This document shows, one piece after another, positions 47,413-58,701 of a stretch of 64,000 bases of DNA. Origin of the DNA: Gordionus sp. m RMFG-2023 (Eukaryota; Nematomorpha; Gordioida; Chordodea; Parachordodidae); contig NC_088775.1 of NCBI RefSeq assembly GCF_954871325.1, forward strand, positions 49,701,561 to 49,765,560. Direction: 5' to 3'. A program made the position numbers and the translations under genes. The stretch's first letter is position 1. Every line of letters starts with the position of its first letter. Under the pieces are notes generated by a model. That model was not told where the DNA came from, did not search any database, and was given only the letters and a program-made list of their open reading frames with translations.

Positions 47413-47709
47413 CTATTCTTGCCTTTTTAAATAACATTTATCCATATAATCTTTTGTGTACATATAAGGAGTTGTACCGTTATCCATATACGTAATCAAA
47501 GGTATTTGAATGTCATAACTATCTGCCTTAAACTTTTGTAGATCTTGTAAACCTTTAACGGTTGAATTCAATTGACTATTAAAATTATCTTTCCTCTGAG
47601 GTTTCACATCATCAACCGTACCCACCCATAATCGTATAAGTTCTATCAATTCTCCGAATTGATACTTCATATTTTCAAATTTATTGACTCCCGTCGTTAA
47701 ATTACACAA
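47413..47709 (-). CDS. MED10-like: MED10-like reading frame downstream of Ty3-2 pol
   Basis: Resembles Mediator subunit 10, a small conserved part of the Mediator middle module that couples activators to RNA polymerase II in the nucleus. Visible family features: FENMKYQFGELIELI, VDDVKP, FNSQLNSTVKGLQDL, and the hallmark DIQIPLITYMDNG followed by YTKDYMDKC. MED10 is usually about 120-140 residues; here homology covers about 85 and the C-terminal ~40 are missing. The frame has no ATG at its left edge (the first ATG is at FENM; upstream it is open without one). It begins 11 bases after the Ty3-2 integrase stop, same strand. Either captured by the retroelement or a MED10 gene fragment next to it. 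Confidence 0.65.
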   Translation of the reverse strand: MCNLTTGVNKFENMKYQFGELIELIRLWVGTVDDVKPQRKDNFNSQLNSTVKGLQDLQKFKADSYDIQIPLITYMDNGTTPYMYTKDYMDKCYLKRQE

Positions 47710-47720
47710 AACTGACCGGG

Positions 47721-48560
47721 TTACTCCCTGGGTTTTATATGGTCATTGTGTCTCGTCACAGTGCCTCCCATTTCCAGCTGCACCAAATTTAACTTCGAGC
47801 CTCTATTCTCCCCGATGATTCCCTTGGCCCACTTCTTGCCACTTCCATCCCATAGGCGAGTCCATACCTTTTTCCCTACACCGAATTTAATCTCCGGGTC
47901 TTCTCGGACTACATTTCCCCTGTTCTTTACTTTTAAAAAATCCAATGGCACCCTAGTCCTCCGACCAAGAAACAATTCTGTAGGGGTTATCCCCTCTCGA
48001 TTGAGAGAGTTAAGATAATACAACTGAGCTAAGTACGCTCCATCCTTATAATTTACCGATTTCCTTATCCGATTCTTCACGACGGCTACCATCCTCTCAG
48101 CTTGCCCATTCGAGCAGGGATAATACGGCGGCGTCAGAATATGCTGAGTCACAGACTCAGCACAAAACTGTTTAAACTCCTCGCTTACAAAAGCTGGACT
48201 CCCATCAGACACTATGGTGTGGCAAACCGAATCGGGCATATAATTTCCCTAATTTCCTAATAACTATCCTAGTGGTATAACCATGAACCTCTGCATATTC
48301 CACCCATTTTGAATACGAATCTACCAATAAAAAATATGAATTTTTATCAAGAATAAAATCGATGTGGAGACGCTCCCACGGTTTCTTTGATCGAGGCCAA
48401 ATTTGACCTACCTCTTTACGGGGCATAGGTGCACAAGTATTACAAAGAACGCATTTCCTTGTAATTCTTTCGATATCATTGCCCATACCAGGCCACCAAC
48501 TCCCGAGCCCAAAATTTCATCTTGTCTCGACCTTGATGTCCCGCATGTAATAAATTCATA
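47721..48560 (-). pseudogene. pol: Ty3-2 integrase
   Basis: Two overlapping frames. 48205-48486 carries the CVLCNTC half of the zinc finger, the WERLHIDFI block with the first catalytic Asp, and LVDSYSKWVE. 47721-48239 carries TIVSDGSPAF (second Asp), NGQAERMVAVVK (Glu) and a chromodomain-less C-terminus with KVWTRLWDGSGKKW and HNDHIKPRE. The N-terminal HH half lies just upstream in a shifted frame. The frameshift at about 48215 inactivates it. Confidence 0.85.
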
Positions 48561-48662
48561 ATTTTCCCACGTAATTTACAAGAAATTACAGCTCTATTTC
48601 CTCTCATTAAACAATCATCTACCACAGACAATTCATTTTCAATTTTTTTAAAACTTTTACCA

Positions 48663-49152
48663 TTATTTCTCCACGGTTTTTCCTCCGTTAAAAATAATTA
48701 CCTTACTCAGTTCTTTATCTTTCAAAGTATTAAATTTAAGGTCTTCCCAATTGCTAGGATCCCCTTTGAGCATATGCGAAAGCGAACACCAAGCCTTTCT
48801 CATTATCCTTACCTTATTTTGATCCACTTCACAATTTCCTTCATCCGACTCTAATCTGGACAAAATATCAGGCATACAATTTTACCCCGACGATATCTAA
48901 TCTCCACGTTAAAGCTGCTCACTAACAACAACCAACATTGTAACCGGGGAGACATCACCAACTCCCTGTTATCCACAAGTAAATCAAGGGCTTATGATCG
49001 GTAAAAATCACAAATTTTTTCCCAATCAGATATTCCCTACACTTGTCAAAAATGACCGCTAAAGCCTCCTGTTCGATAACAGAATACCTGGTCTCCACCT
49101 TACGAAAAACTCGCGAGAAAAACATAATGGGTCTCTCTAAGCCCTCTATCAA
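48663..49152 (-). pseudogene. pol: Ty3-2 RNase H and connection region
   Basis: 48955-49152 encodes ERPIMFFSRVFRKVETRYSV, IEQEALAVIF and FTDHKPLIYL, the second half of Ty3-type RNase H. After a frame break, 48663-48875 starts MPDILSRLES, the 'ADxLSR' connection motif, and leads to the integrase. The first catalytic Asp region lies in the broken interval 49150-49270. Confidence 0.8.
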
Positions 49153-49269
49153 ATGTAATAACGCACCACCACCCCTTTATTCGAGGCATCCACCGCCATA
49201 ACTATTTAAAAATCATTGTTGAAACATACCAAAATCGGTTCTTTTTCAATTTTTTCCTTTAAAATAAAA

Positions 49270-50222
49270 GCTGTTTGCTGTTCACGTCCACTCAAAATGA
49301 CTTCCCTTCTTTAATAAATAATATAACGGCGCAGCTACCTTCGAAAAATCCTATACAAAACGATGATAGTAATTCACCATACCCAAAAATGATTGCACAG
49401 CCTTACTATTGGGCTGCTACATATTCGATATATTCTTCAAATTTTTATCCAATAGTTTCATCTCAATCCCATTTATTCGATGACCCAAATATTCAACCTC
49501 CGTTACTCCCAGAACGCTTTTCTCCTTACTGGCTCTCAAGCCCTTGTCACGAATTCTCCTAAAAACTTCCTCCAAACGTTGGTTATGCTGCTCAGGCGTC
49601 ACCCCGGTAATTAGCACATCGTCCATATAATAAAATACCCCTTCCAATCCTTGGAAAACTGACGCCATGGTACGTTGAAAAATAGGGGCAGACACACTCA
49701 ACCCAAATGGTAATCTACAAAAAGCGAATAACTCTTAGGAGTCGTTATCGTCAATAATTTACGAATTTCCTCCCTCAAAGGTAATTGTAGATACGCTGAC
49801 GAAAAATCAACTTTTGAAAAATATTTCGCCCCCTTCAACTGAGCCAAAATTTCTTCAATCCGAGGCAACGGATATTTAACCTCCACTACCCATCGATTTA
49901 ATGTTACTTTGAAATCCGCAATGAGCCTCAATTTACCATTTGACTTTTTAACCGGAACCAACGGGGTGGCCCACTCACTTTCCACCGGAATAATAATGCC
50001 ATCTTCCACCCATCGGTCTAATTCCTCGTCGATCTCCTTCCTCCATTCAAAAGGAACCCGCTGACAAGCCAAAAAAATCGGTGAAAAACCCTCTCTAAGT
50101 TGAACATCAACTTGATAATCGTTTAAACATCTCAGTTTTTCTTCAAAAATGATACCATATTGCCTAACTAAAATAGGAATAGCATGGTTAACCTTATTCC
50201 ATTCATTTATTCCCCCGGCCAT
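49270..50222 (-). pseudogene. pol: Ty3-2 reverse transcriptase
   Basis: Frame 49698-50222 gives the fingers and first palm motifs: RVPFEWRKEIDEELDRWVED, WATPLVPVKKSNGKLRLIAD, YPLPRIEEILAQLKGAKYFS and KVDFSSAYLQLPL. A frameshift near 49700 leads to 49417-49701, with FQRTMASVFQGLEG, the catalytic VFYYMDDVLITG (YMDD) and EYLGHRING. Full-length domain order with one clear break, so inactive. Confidence 0.88.
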
Positions 50223-50575
50223 AATTTGGTCCTCATTGATCTCAACATTATCGACTTGCTGGATTTACTCATTACTTCCTCCGAAATTTAGCCAATTTTA
50301 TTATATCCGAAATTTCCTTCCGTTCAACATCAATTATTATTACATTACTATTTATAGTAAAAACATTCCAATAATTATTAAGAGGACCCAGTTTTAATTC
50401 AATCCCAACCCATAATGGTTTCCACATTTTCCTTCACCACCCATAAATCCAGGAAAAAGGTTACATCGTTAAGATTCCACTACAATTTGGCCTTTCCCAA
50501 ATCGACAACTTCCGACCCATCAAATTGCCTTACACACATGTCAATAATACCCATCGGCCAAAAATTATAAAAATT

Positions 50576-50950
50576 TTATTGGGACATTATGGAGATGCTC
50601 GCTCCTGTGTCGAACAGCATCTCTATGTTCCTATAGTCAATCTTCAAATTAACCCTCGGACACATACATTGTCCATTTAATCTCTCTGTCATTAAATCAT
50701 ATGTTTTAATCGGAGAGCCAGTGTTCATTCTATCTGAAATAACAATTTCATTAGAATTCACATTATCCCCTAAATTCAACTCGGAATTTAGAGGCCTTCT
50801 TTTACCAAGATCCCTTGGACATTTTTCCCAACTAAAGTTCCCGACATCCCTTCTATGGGAATAACGGACAATATTCCCCAGATATTGCTCCCACTTAAAC
50901 CTATTAACCTCCCTTCCATGGGGATTAAGAGGATGACTACCCCTTTTCAT
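50576..50950 (-). pseudogene. Ty3-2 protease region
   Basis: A 124-codon frame ending in EMLFDTGASISIMSQ, the aspartic protease active site (DTGA). The flap and the C-terminal half of the protease are lost in frame-broken sequence between about 50230 and 50576. The preceding part is a hydrophilic linker from Gag. Confidence 0.7.
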
Positions 50951-51058
50951 TTTATCAATACCATTATCACAATTTACATTATCATATGTTTGGTTATATA
51001 AATTTTTACGATTTCTCGGAGCCCCGATCCCTATATGATTAACTCTGCAATCATATAG

Positions 51059-51763
51059 TCAATGCAAATTTTGAGACATTTTAATACAGTTCATGGCCAC
51101 ATGTCCCGGCCGTTGACACTTAAAACATAATCGAGACCAGTCCACAATGACCATTTTTACATTAGCATTTCCTCCTTCAGATCTTTTTAACGGAAATCCC
51201 TCTTTAAACCTCTGCTCTGGGACCACACAGGTATCTCTCTTGTGCCTCCTCCAACCAAATGATAATTTCCCCAAATTTTTTACTCCCTGACAAGCTATTA
51301 TTTTCCTTGTAACCATTCCCTTTTTATTATCATTTTGGCCACATGTATGGCACTTCACCGGATTTTTGCTCACCCTCATCAACGCATTGATGATTTCCTT
51401 CATTTCCCTTACTTCCTGGAGGATCCTACCTGACCTCTCCAAACCACTCCCAGCCTTGATTTCGTCTAAAACATCTTTTAGATTACTTTCCAAGTCTGCT
51501 ATTTTCTTAACATAAACACCCGACACCAAAGTGTCCTTCTTCAAATTACAATATATTTCTGCCAGTACCGCGATACTCCTTTTCATCAAATATTTCAATA
51601 TAATTATCAATACATTTATTACCAATATCCCAATGGTAATCAAATGCTTACCTATATCCAATTCATTAAAGTTTTTATACAAAACTTTATAACCCAAATC
51701 CTTATATAAGAAAATTTTATCAATAAAACTATGCTCCCCACCATGCCTAAAAAAATAAACCAT
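51059..51763 (-). pseudogene. gag: Ty3-2 Gag with zinc knuckle
   Basis: A 234-codon frame from ATG at 51763. A canonical CCHC zinc knuckle, CFKCQRPGHVAMNC, is near the C-terminus (about residues 213-226), and a CHTCGQ motif lies mid-protein. It would package element RNA. The middle has a helical stretch (KKIADLESNLKDVLDEIKAG). The frame closes just after the knuckle and the protease follows in another frame, so expression as Gag-Pol would now fail. Unlike Ty3-1, its ATG is about 225 bases inside the LTR. Confidence 0.75.
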
Positions 51764-51991
51764 TTGCTCATAAATCTTTAATTAATAACGCGGCCCAATT
51801 AATCAAAAATGAAAATAAGAATATACAGGTATTGTTACCAAAAAAATTCACGATAGAATACATATCTAGGATTAGTACTACTGTGTTGTCAAAATTTTTA
51901 CAAGATAAAATATGTATCAAAAATTTTTTTTTTGTTTTACCTTTTAAAATCGAATAACTCCAAACCTTCAGATCTGCGTCACGAGCACCAC

Positions 51992-52337
51992 TGATACTAC
52001 CCTTAAACCACCCTTTATACTTACTTTGCAATACCCAAACTTTTATCGAAGAGAGATCTTTTTATTTCTAACAAAAATTTACAATCTATTTATTAAGAAA
52101 ATGATTTCAATATATATATATATATATATATATATATCAATGTAATCATAATTTATAATTATTAAGAATTTAAGAATAATCATCAAAAATTTTAATCATG
52201 GCGTTCTTTACAATTTTGTTTTAAAAAAAAATATATAAAAGCGTCACGTGCTATTCAAATTTAATTACTATCCAATCAACCTTATTTGAATCGGTTGATT
52301 GGCATTACATAATATAAATATATATAAAAATACGACA
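51992..52337 (-). repeat. Ty3-2 5' LTR
   Basis: TGATACTACCC ... ATACGACA on the plus strand; 346 bases. One base from its inner edge the minus strand reads TGGTGCTCGTGACGC, which starts with TGG as a tRNA primer site should. A TA dinucleotide run near 52115 distinguishes it from the left LTR. Confidence 0.8.
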
Positions 52338-53217
52338 ATTATCATCATATTTTGAGAGGATATATAATCTTTTACGCGGTCTGAAAAATGTTTCCAGTCT
52401 TTATAGCTTTCGTTTGAAAATGAAAGTTTTCTCATATGGAAAGACGCAGACAAATGTCTACCATTTTGGGTTAGTGGAAAAATTAAAATTTTTTATTTTT
52501 TGAGAAGATTTTTCTACTAAAATATTTGCACATTATCACTTATCCACAATGGTCATTCACCTATATCGTCCAGTTTGTGTCTAACCTTTTACAACTTATT
52601 GTAGCTATTTTGTATTCTGCTGTGGATTGTCCTATGCCATGAGGGAGGAATGTATGTAAACCAGCGACAACTTCTACGAGATTGTCAGGATAAGAGAGAC
52701 AGTGAACTCTGCGGGATCGTCATAATGATAGTGAGAATTATGGAACCAACAACTTCTGAGGGATCGTCATGATGAGAAAGAAAAGTATGTGAACAGCGAA
52801 TTCTATGGGAACTTGATAATTGGCCATATGAATATCAATATGCTCATCATCTAGATGGATATCGTGTATTTCTGGCATTTAATTCGTGGTACTTGATGTC
52901 ACTTTAAATTTAAAGTGTTTTAAAATTGCCCCTTTTTGAGAATTAATAAATGTATGTAGCTTCGCGCTTCTTTCTTTTCCGTTTCTCAGCACCTGAATTG
53001 AATTTTTTCCTCTTCCCATTTTAAAAATTCTTTGTATGGCGTCTCTTAACAATTTAATTTAAACAGTATGCATTAAGATTTGGGGTTCACCAAACAAATT
53101 TTATATAAATGTGTAGCCCAATTCTTTAAAAATTAGTTTGTGAGTTTAGTTAGATTATGTGAAAGTTGTTTATTTGGGTGACTGGCCATATACTATATGT
53201 TAACTGGCCATAATAAA
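52338..53217. other. Unassigned interval right of Ty3-2
   Basis: Immediately right of the LTR, the minus strand (52365-52453) is open for RKLSFSNESYKDWKHFSDRV, which has a natural amino-acid mix and could be an exon or element remnant, but I do not recognise it. 52660-52800 holds two imperfect copies of a ~60-base segment (ACAACTTCTACGAG ... GGGATCGTCATRATGA). The rest is AT-rich without gene features. Confidence 0.4.
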
Positions 53218-53334
53218 TTATTTAAGAATTTTATTATAAATATTAAATATTACAATAAGAAATACTTGTCAAAGACCATGTTAATATTCCATTTTTTAGA
53301 TGTATAAAAATTTATTTATACACTAATTTAATTA
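53218..53334 (+). repeat. Tandem duplicate, first unit (left half)
   Basis: Matches 56210-56328 (TTATTTAAGAATTTTATTAT ... CACTAATTTAATTA). With 55974-56209 it forms one unit of a roughly 350-base tandem duplication whose second unit is 56210 to about 56560. Ty3-3 sits in the first unit. Confidence 0.75.
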
Positions 53335-53657
53335 TGTTATATAATCAGATTTTGTTTGTTATACATTTCGGTTATATAATTTTTATTTTATATTAACTTT
53401 TTTAATATCATATTAACATTACATTTTTTTGATATTAATTTGTATTTAGATTTTAAATAATGTTATTTTTTTATATTTAAAAAAAGATATATAAGGAAAA
53501 TTGTTTTAGGTAAAGGGGGGGTATAAAAAATAAAATGTAATTTAAAAAAAAAAATAAAAGAAAATGATGACTTATTCTAATAATATATAATAGAAAATTC
53601 TGTCTAAATACATCATGGTAATAATATATAATAGAGGATTTTATTTAAAAATTCTTC

Positions 53658-54774
53658 ATGGAGGCCAAATTACGTCCGAACTTCGCGATGGATGCTTTGA
53701 ATAAATCCACATATATGACTGAATTCGTCCTGGATTTCCCTAAATTTAGTAGCAATGATAGCTAGGGAAATTCAAGATCTCCAACAAGTCTTCCAGATGA
53801 CGAATTCAATAACATTGGAGCAATTTGCACGGAGGCAGACTTCCAGGACCCAATCACTCTTCTTGGCAAATTCAAGCTACAACATCGGTCGAAGACTGAG
53901 AACGCCAAACTCTCATTATTTTATGCTGCCACTCAAGAAAAGGATGAGACGTTCTCGGCTTGGGTCACACGCGTAGCACGACTCAATAAAGAATGCAAAT
54001 TCAATGGCATTCAGCGCATTATTGAAAGTGAGAGTTGCTTCGAATTCCAAAGATGACAGAAAAGCGGTCAGGAGCTCTATGATTATAGAAAATATTTATA
54101 ATCTGGGTTTAGAGGAAGACACTATTGAGCCAAGTGACATCAAGGGCGTGATGAAATTGTTTCATTTGTATGAATCACCTGGAGTACAAGAATCACATGG
54201 CAGAGTCAAATATAGCTACTTAACTACAAAACCCATTCAGGACTCTCATGCACATGGTAAATCTCTTATCAAGCAACCCCAGTTCATAAATGAAAATCGA
54301 CACGGACAGCATTTCGATGAACGTTACGATGTACGCTACGACTACTGCCCGACAAACGATTTGATGAACGTTACAGGATACACTACGACAATGGTCGCGA
54401 CAAACGATTCGACGGACGGCATGGCAACTTCCACGACAATCGTTTTGATCAAAGCTACGATAATTGTCACTATAACCGCAACCGTTTCGACAATCGCAAC
54501 GATAACTACTACGACGATCGATACAACAATATCGGGTACACTGTCCATGGCAATCGCCACGACTATCATTGTGACCATCATCAAAGCCCTGATCGACGGG
54601 ATGACTGCTATAGAGGTGATAACCGAACCAACTATCCCCGTCATGGTCAGCACAGACACAACCCTCAAAATATTAACGGTTTTCCGAAATATTCGTCGAG
54701 GCCCAACCAGGACAAAAATGACAATAATACCTACAACAGATCTTCTGATTACAAAGATCGTGATTGTCAATTGA
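53658..54774 (+). pseudogene. gag: Ty3-3 Gag
   Basis: The frame opens with the ATG at 53658-53660, made from the last LTR base and the TG of the primer site, and reads 35 codons to a TAG at 53763. The same frame then continues with a typical Gag capsid block (LLGKFKLQHRSKTENAKLSL then FSAWVTRVARLNKECKF) to a TGA near 54052. Further Gag-like sequence lies in the next frame (IENIYNLGLEEDTIEPSDIK). From about 54310 to 54770 one frame is very rich in Asp, Arg, Asn and Tyr (for example FDNRNDNYYDDRYNN) in the place of a zinc knuckle. Stops and frameshifts make it a pseudogene. Confidence 0.7.
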
Positions 54775-55567
54775 ATACGAACAATGCTATGAACATCGAA
54801 GTAATCGATGATGACGACGCCTTAAACACAGACCTTAAAGAATATAAACTTCAGAATCTTGATGTGCACAATCTGGGGGTCAACGATACCAGATATGACG
54901 CGTACAACGTAACGGCGAGGATCAAGAACATACCCACATTGATGCAAATAGACACCGGTACAAGGTACACAATACTTCCGAAAAATACCGCTAAGACTGT
55001 AGGCATAAAACCACGATGCGTAAGACGGATATGAAACTAACAGGGTATGACGACAGCGCCATCAAGGTATTAGGTCTGGTCAATGTGAACGTTAAGTTTG
55101 AAGGTAACTCACAAACTCTGGAGGCCATAGTGGTGGATTGTGATAAGATCCCCTTGTTAGGGAGTATGTGGCTCCACGCCTTCAACAACATATTAAAAAC
55201 GTTCTTAGTGGGTAACGTAGAGAATGATCTCGAGAAGGTAATCTTGACAACAAAAAAAGACCTCGAATCAACTTACTCCTACAAACCCAAAATGGTCAGA
55301 CAAGAGAAAGTTCACTTGAAGCCCGATGCCGTGCCTAAGATCATACCTTCAAGGAGAGTTCCGTGTGCCAAGATCGATGCAACGACTCGGAAATTGGATG
55401 GCTGGCTGAAGGACAAAATAAATCTTGCTCGAGAGCAATCTAGATGTCCAATACCATGCACAAGCAATCCGATTGGGAAATTAGCTATGGGCTGCCTATA
55501 CTTTACCAAGCCATCGTTCGGTTTGAAAAGAAGACTGCACCATAAACATGGGTGGCGTATTGCTTGA
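54771..55567 (+). pseudogene. Ty3-3 protease and start of polymerase
   Basis: Frame 54771-55034 has the protease active site IDTGTRYTILP. A frameshift near 55020 shifts the rest of the protease to 55016-55567 (IKVLGLVNVNVKF, then VVDCDKIPLLGSMWL). The N-terminal reverse transcriptase signature IIPSRRVPCAK follows, then a degenerate tail, and the sequence runs into the polypurine tract without any catalytic motif. Internal deletion explains the short element. Confidence 0.75.
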
Positions 55568-55973
55568 CGATCATGAACGTCAATGGCGTTACCACACAAC
55601 AGATCCAAGGAATACATAAGACGGATTTCTTTGGGGGGTTGAATGTTATATAATCTGATTTTGTTTGTTATACCTTTCGATGATATAATTTTTATTTTAT
55701 ATTAACCTTTTTTTATATCATATTAACATTACATTTTTTGATATCAATTTGTATTTAGATATTAAATAATTGGCTATTCTTTTATTGTTAAAAAAAGATA
55801 TATAAGGAAAATTGTTTTATGTAAAAGGGGGATATAAAAATAAAATGTAATTTATAGAAAATAAAATAAAAGAAAATTATGACCTATTCTAATAATATAT
55901 AATAGACAATTCTGTTAAATACATTATGGTAATAATATATAATAGAGGATTCTATTTAAAAATTCTTCAATTA

Positions 55974-57192
55974 GTATTTATATCTAAATTTCTCATCATC
56001 TATTTAATGATGATATTTTACAAATTAATATCTTAATTAACTTTTAGTTAAACATTCTTATTTCAATATAAAATTAACTACTATCTATTTAATTTAATAA
56101 TTTTATAAAATTTTATCTTAACTATCAACATGTTAAAATAATTATTTCATATATCTAATCATTCATCAATTTATAAATTTATGATGTTTAATACACTTAA
56201 TTAGACAATATATTATTTAAGAATTTTATTATAAAGATGAAATATTAGAATAAGAAATATTTGTAAAATACCTACGTTAATATTTCTTCATTTTTTAGAT
56301 ATATAAAAATTTAATTATACACTAATTTAATTAGTATTAACGTTTAAATTTATCGTCATCTACTTAATCATAATATTTTATAAATGAATATCTTAATTAT
56401 CCTTTTGTTATACATTCTTATTTCAATATAAAATTAACAACTATCGTAATGATTTTATAAATTATTATTATAATTATCTAATTGTTAAAATGGTAATTTT
56501 AATAATTTAAGCATTCATTAATTTAAAAATCTTTTATCCTATAGTCATTATTAATTTATAAATGAGAAAATTATAATTTTTATTTACATAAATAAAATAC
56601 ATCATTATATTAATACATTAAGCATAATTACTTCACAATGAATACATTTAACCCACTCTTCCTCTTTCTTGCCCTAAAAATATCTTCTTGCATATAATGC
56701 ACAGCCACTCATCATAATTCTTTATTAGTTTTATTAAACTTTAACTCATAAAATCATGTGCAAATATTCTTATCAAAAAATAAATAATTATTAACATAAA
56801 AATTTATATAATTAAATCCGATAACTAATTATTTAACAGGTAGTTCTTATGTATGATTAATACCAATAAACAAATTCCCTAACATGTTATAACTGATAAA
56901 TCTATAATAACTAATAATCTATAAGATAATTCTAATATGTAATTAATATCATTAAAGATGCTTTAACATGATAAGTTTTAACTATTTTATGCTAAACCTC
57001 ATTAATGATTTTCTAGCTTGTCTTGTATTATATAATCATATATAATTTTCTCAATATAATGAATTAAATTATGTTATAAGACAAAATAGATGATGATTAT
57101 AAAGATTCAAACAAGAAAGCACAATTTTGGAGTAATCTAGGATAGCAGTTTTGTTAAGCAGATATTAAAACTTTATAAATATAACATTATAA
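55974..57192. repeat. AT-rich interval with tandem duplication
   Basis: 55974-56209 completes the first unit and 56210-56560 is the second unit, which preserves the uninterrupted Ty3-3 target (ACTAATTTAATTAGTATTAA). After 56560 the DNA is AT-rich and without recognisable genes up to B2. Confidence 0.65.
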
Positions 57193-57200
57193 TACATGAT

Positions 57201-58350
57201 CATAGGCGTAGCCAGGGGGGGGGGGGGGCAAGGGAATTTCCCCTCCCCCCTTCAGAAATTTATCCCTCTTTGTGAATATCATTTTAAGCTAATAAAAAAT
57301 ATCCCTCTTAGTCCTCCCCCCATTCCCTGAACCCCAAAAATGTATGCATATATCTTAAACAATAATTTGAAAGAATGAATATAAAAGTTGATATTTTTTT
57401 ATAAAACTATTCATCATCATTTATACATTTTTGGAAAAAAGCATTTATATATAAGGAAAGTAAATTAAAAATGTTTTTTAAGAAATGGAATATAAGCCAA
57501 AGATAAGTCTTAATACAAAAGTGAAATGTATTATAATTATTAATAGATCCATTAAATTACAAAATAATATAATATATCAAATATAATTTTTTATAAAGTG
57601 AGTAATTGTAATTTATTTATCTTAATAAAAGTAAATATAATTATAAAACTATAAAATTAAATCATAAATTAAATAAAAAAAATGAAAGGACAATACAAAC
57701 AGTGGAATATTATATGTCGTAGATTTACAGTATATCTAATTTTATCAATTATCATATGACAATCAAGTAATTTTTACCAATATAGGGAAATATATATCTT
57801 ACAGAAAACTATAAAATATTGATAAGGACATCAGAAAATATCTTTGAAAGACATTGTGGGATGAATAATATGAAGATTAATTTTTAATATATTTTTTATT
57901 TGAAATAAATAGATGGCATTAAATAATTGAATGCAAATTGTTGCTATATTTATTATCAAGAGCATTGATTAGTAAAATTTGTTAAAATATTAACTATAAT
58001 ATATTCTCTAACTGTCAAATATGTCTGTAAAAGTGGAATTTTATCTAGTATTTTGTAACTAATTCTATATAATAGGAATATCAACTATATGTCTACTTCC
58101 TTTTTATAAATAAATTTCTTATACTTGTTTGGAATAAATTATTACCATGCTTTTATATTAATGTATATACAAGTAATTTATTATATTTTATATAAACTAA
58201 TAAAAATATATTTCATATTTGTTCCAGGCTTATTTTTTTTTAATTAAAATTAACCTCCTATCTTGTAAAAATATTTGTATATATAAACTAAGATAACCCG
58301 GCCGAAGGCCGGGCACCCCCTTCCTTAGGAAAATCCTGGATACGCCTATG
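57201..58350 (+). mobile_element. Family-B hAT-like element B2 (intact)
   Basis: CATAGGCGTAGCCAGGG at the left and CCTGGATACGCCTATG at the right, exact 8-bp TSD TACATGAT at 57193-57200 and 58351-58358. Length 1150. It contains CAACTATATGTCTACTT near 58083, the uninterrupted version of the Helitron 1 target in B3. A CCCGGCCGAAGGCCGGG palindrome lies near 58296. No coding frame. Confidence 0.9.
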
Positions 58351-58701
58351 TACATGATATACATTATTGACTCTTCTAGTGCTCTTATTTATAATATAAT
58401 GTATGGAAATTAATTCAAATTTTTAATTTAAATAAGTGAGAATAGTCATAGAATTTTTTGAATTAATTATAATAGCATTTTATCATATTTTACTTTTCCA
58501 TTTGTCTCCTCTTATCTATCTTCTAGTCCTTGGTAAAAATAACTAAATAGGATATTTTTAAAATTCTAATATTTTAGTTTGTTGTTTTAATAAAAATCAC
58601 CCTAAAAATATAAATGCTATCTATTGTTATTAGTATTTATACTATATTATCTCATGTAGATATTTAGATAAAAAGTAAATTAAGCTTAATATTTTTTTCT
58701 T

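Larger units (their letters stand above)
39718..52337 (-). mobile_element. Ty3/Gypsy element Ty3-2 with later insertions
   Basis: On the minus strand: 5' LTR 51992-52337, primer site TGGTGCTCGTGACGC one base inside it, gag, protease, reverse transcriptase, RNase H, integrase, a MED10-like frame, a 96-base repeat and, after the inserted hAT and Ty3-1, the probable 3' LTR at 39718-40060. Removing the insertions leaves about 6.9 kb. The coding order is that of Ty3/Gypsy and the genes are broken by frameshifts. The weak point is the lack of a TSD at the outer flanks, so the left LTR could belong to a different copy. Confidence 0.7.
53335..55969 (+). mobile_element. Ty3/Gypsy element Ty3-3, internally deleted
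   Basis: LTRs 53335-53658 (324 bases) and 55644-55969 (326 bases), both TGTTATATAATC ... AAAAATTCTTCA. A TGGAGGCC primer-site-like string follows the 5' LTR, and GGGGGGTTGAA precedes the 3' LTR. The 4-bp TSD ATTA is at 53331-53334 and 55970-55973, confirmed by an unoccupied tandem copy near 56325. Gag, protease and the start of the polymerase are present; reverse transcriptase catalytic domain, RNase H and integrase are absent. Non-autonomous. Confidence 0.92.

Noticed and set aside
51768-52031. Minus-strand frame running from the Ty3-2 LTR across the primer site
   Set aside because: It begins with a non-ATG codon inside the LTR, covers LTR and primer-binding sequence, and ends in AT-driven residues. 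The primer-site reading explains the sequence better.
54342-54770. Minus-strand 142-codon frame rich in Val and Ile
   Set aside because: It is the reverse shadow of the Asp/Arg/Asn/Tyr-rich Gag tract of Ty3-3; so is the Thr/Ile-rich part of the plus-strand frame at 54004-54774.
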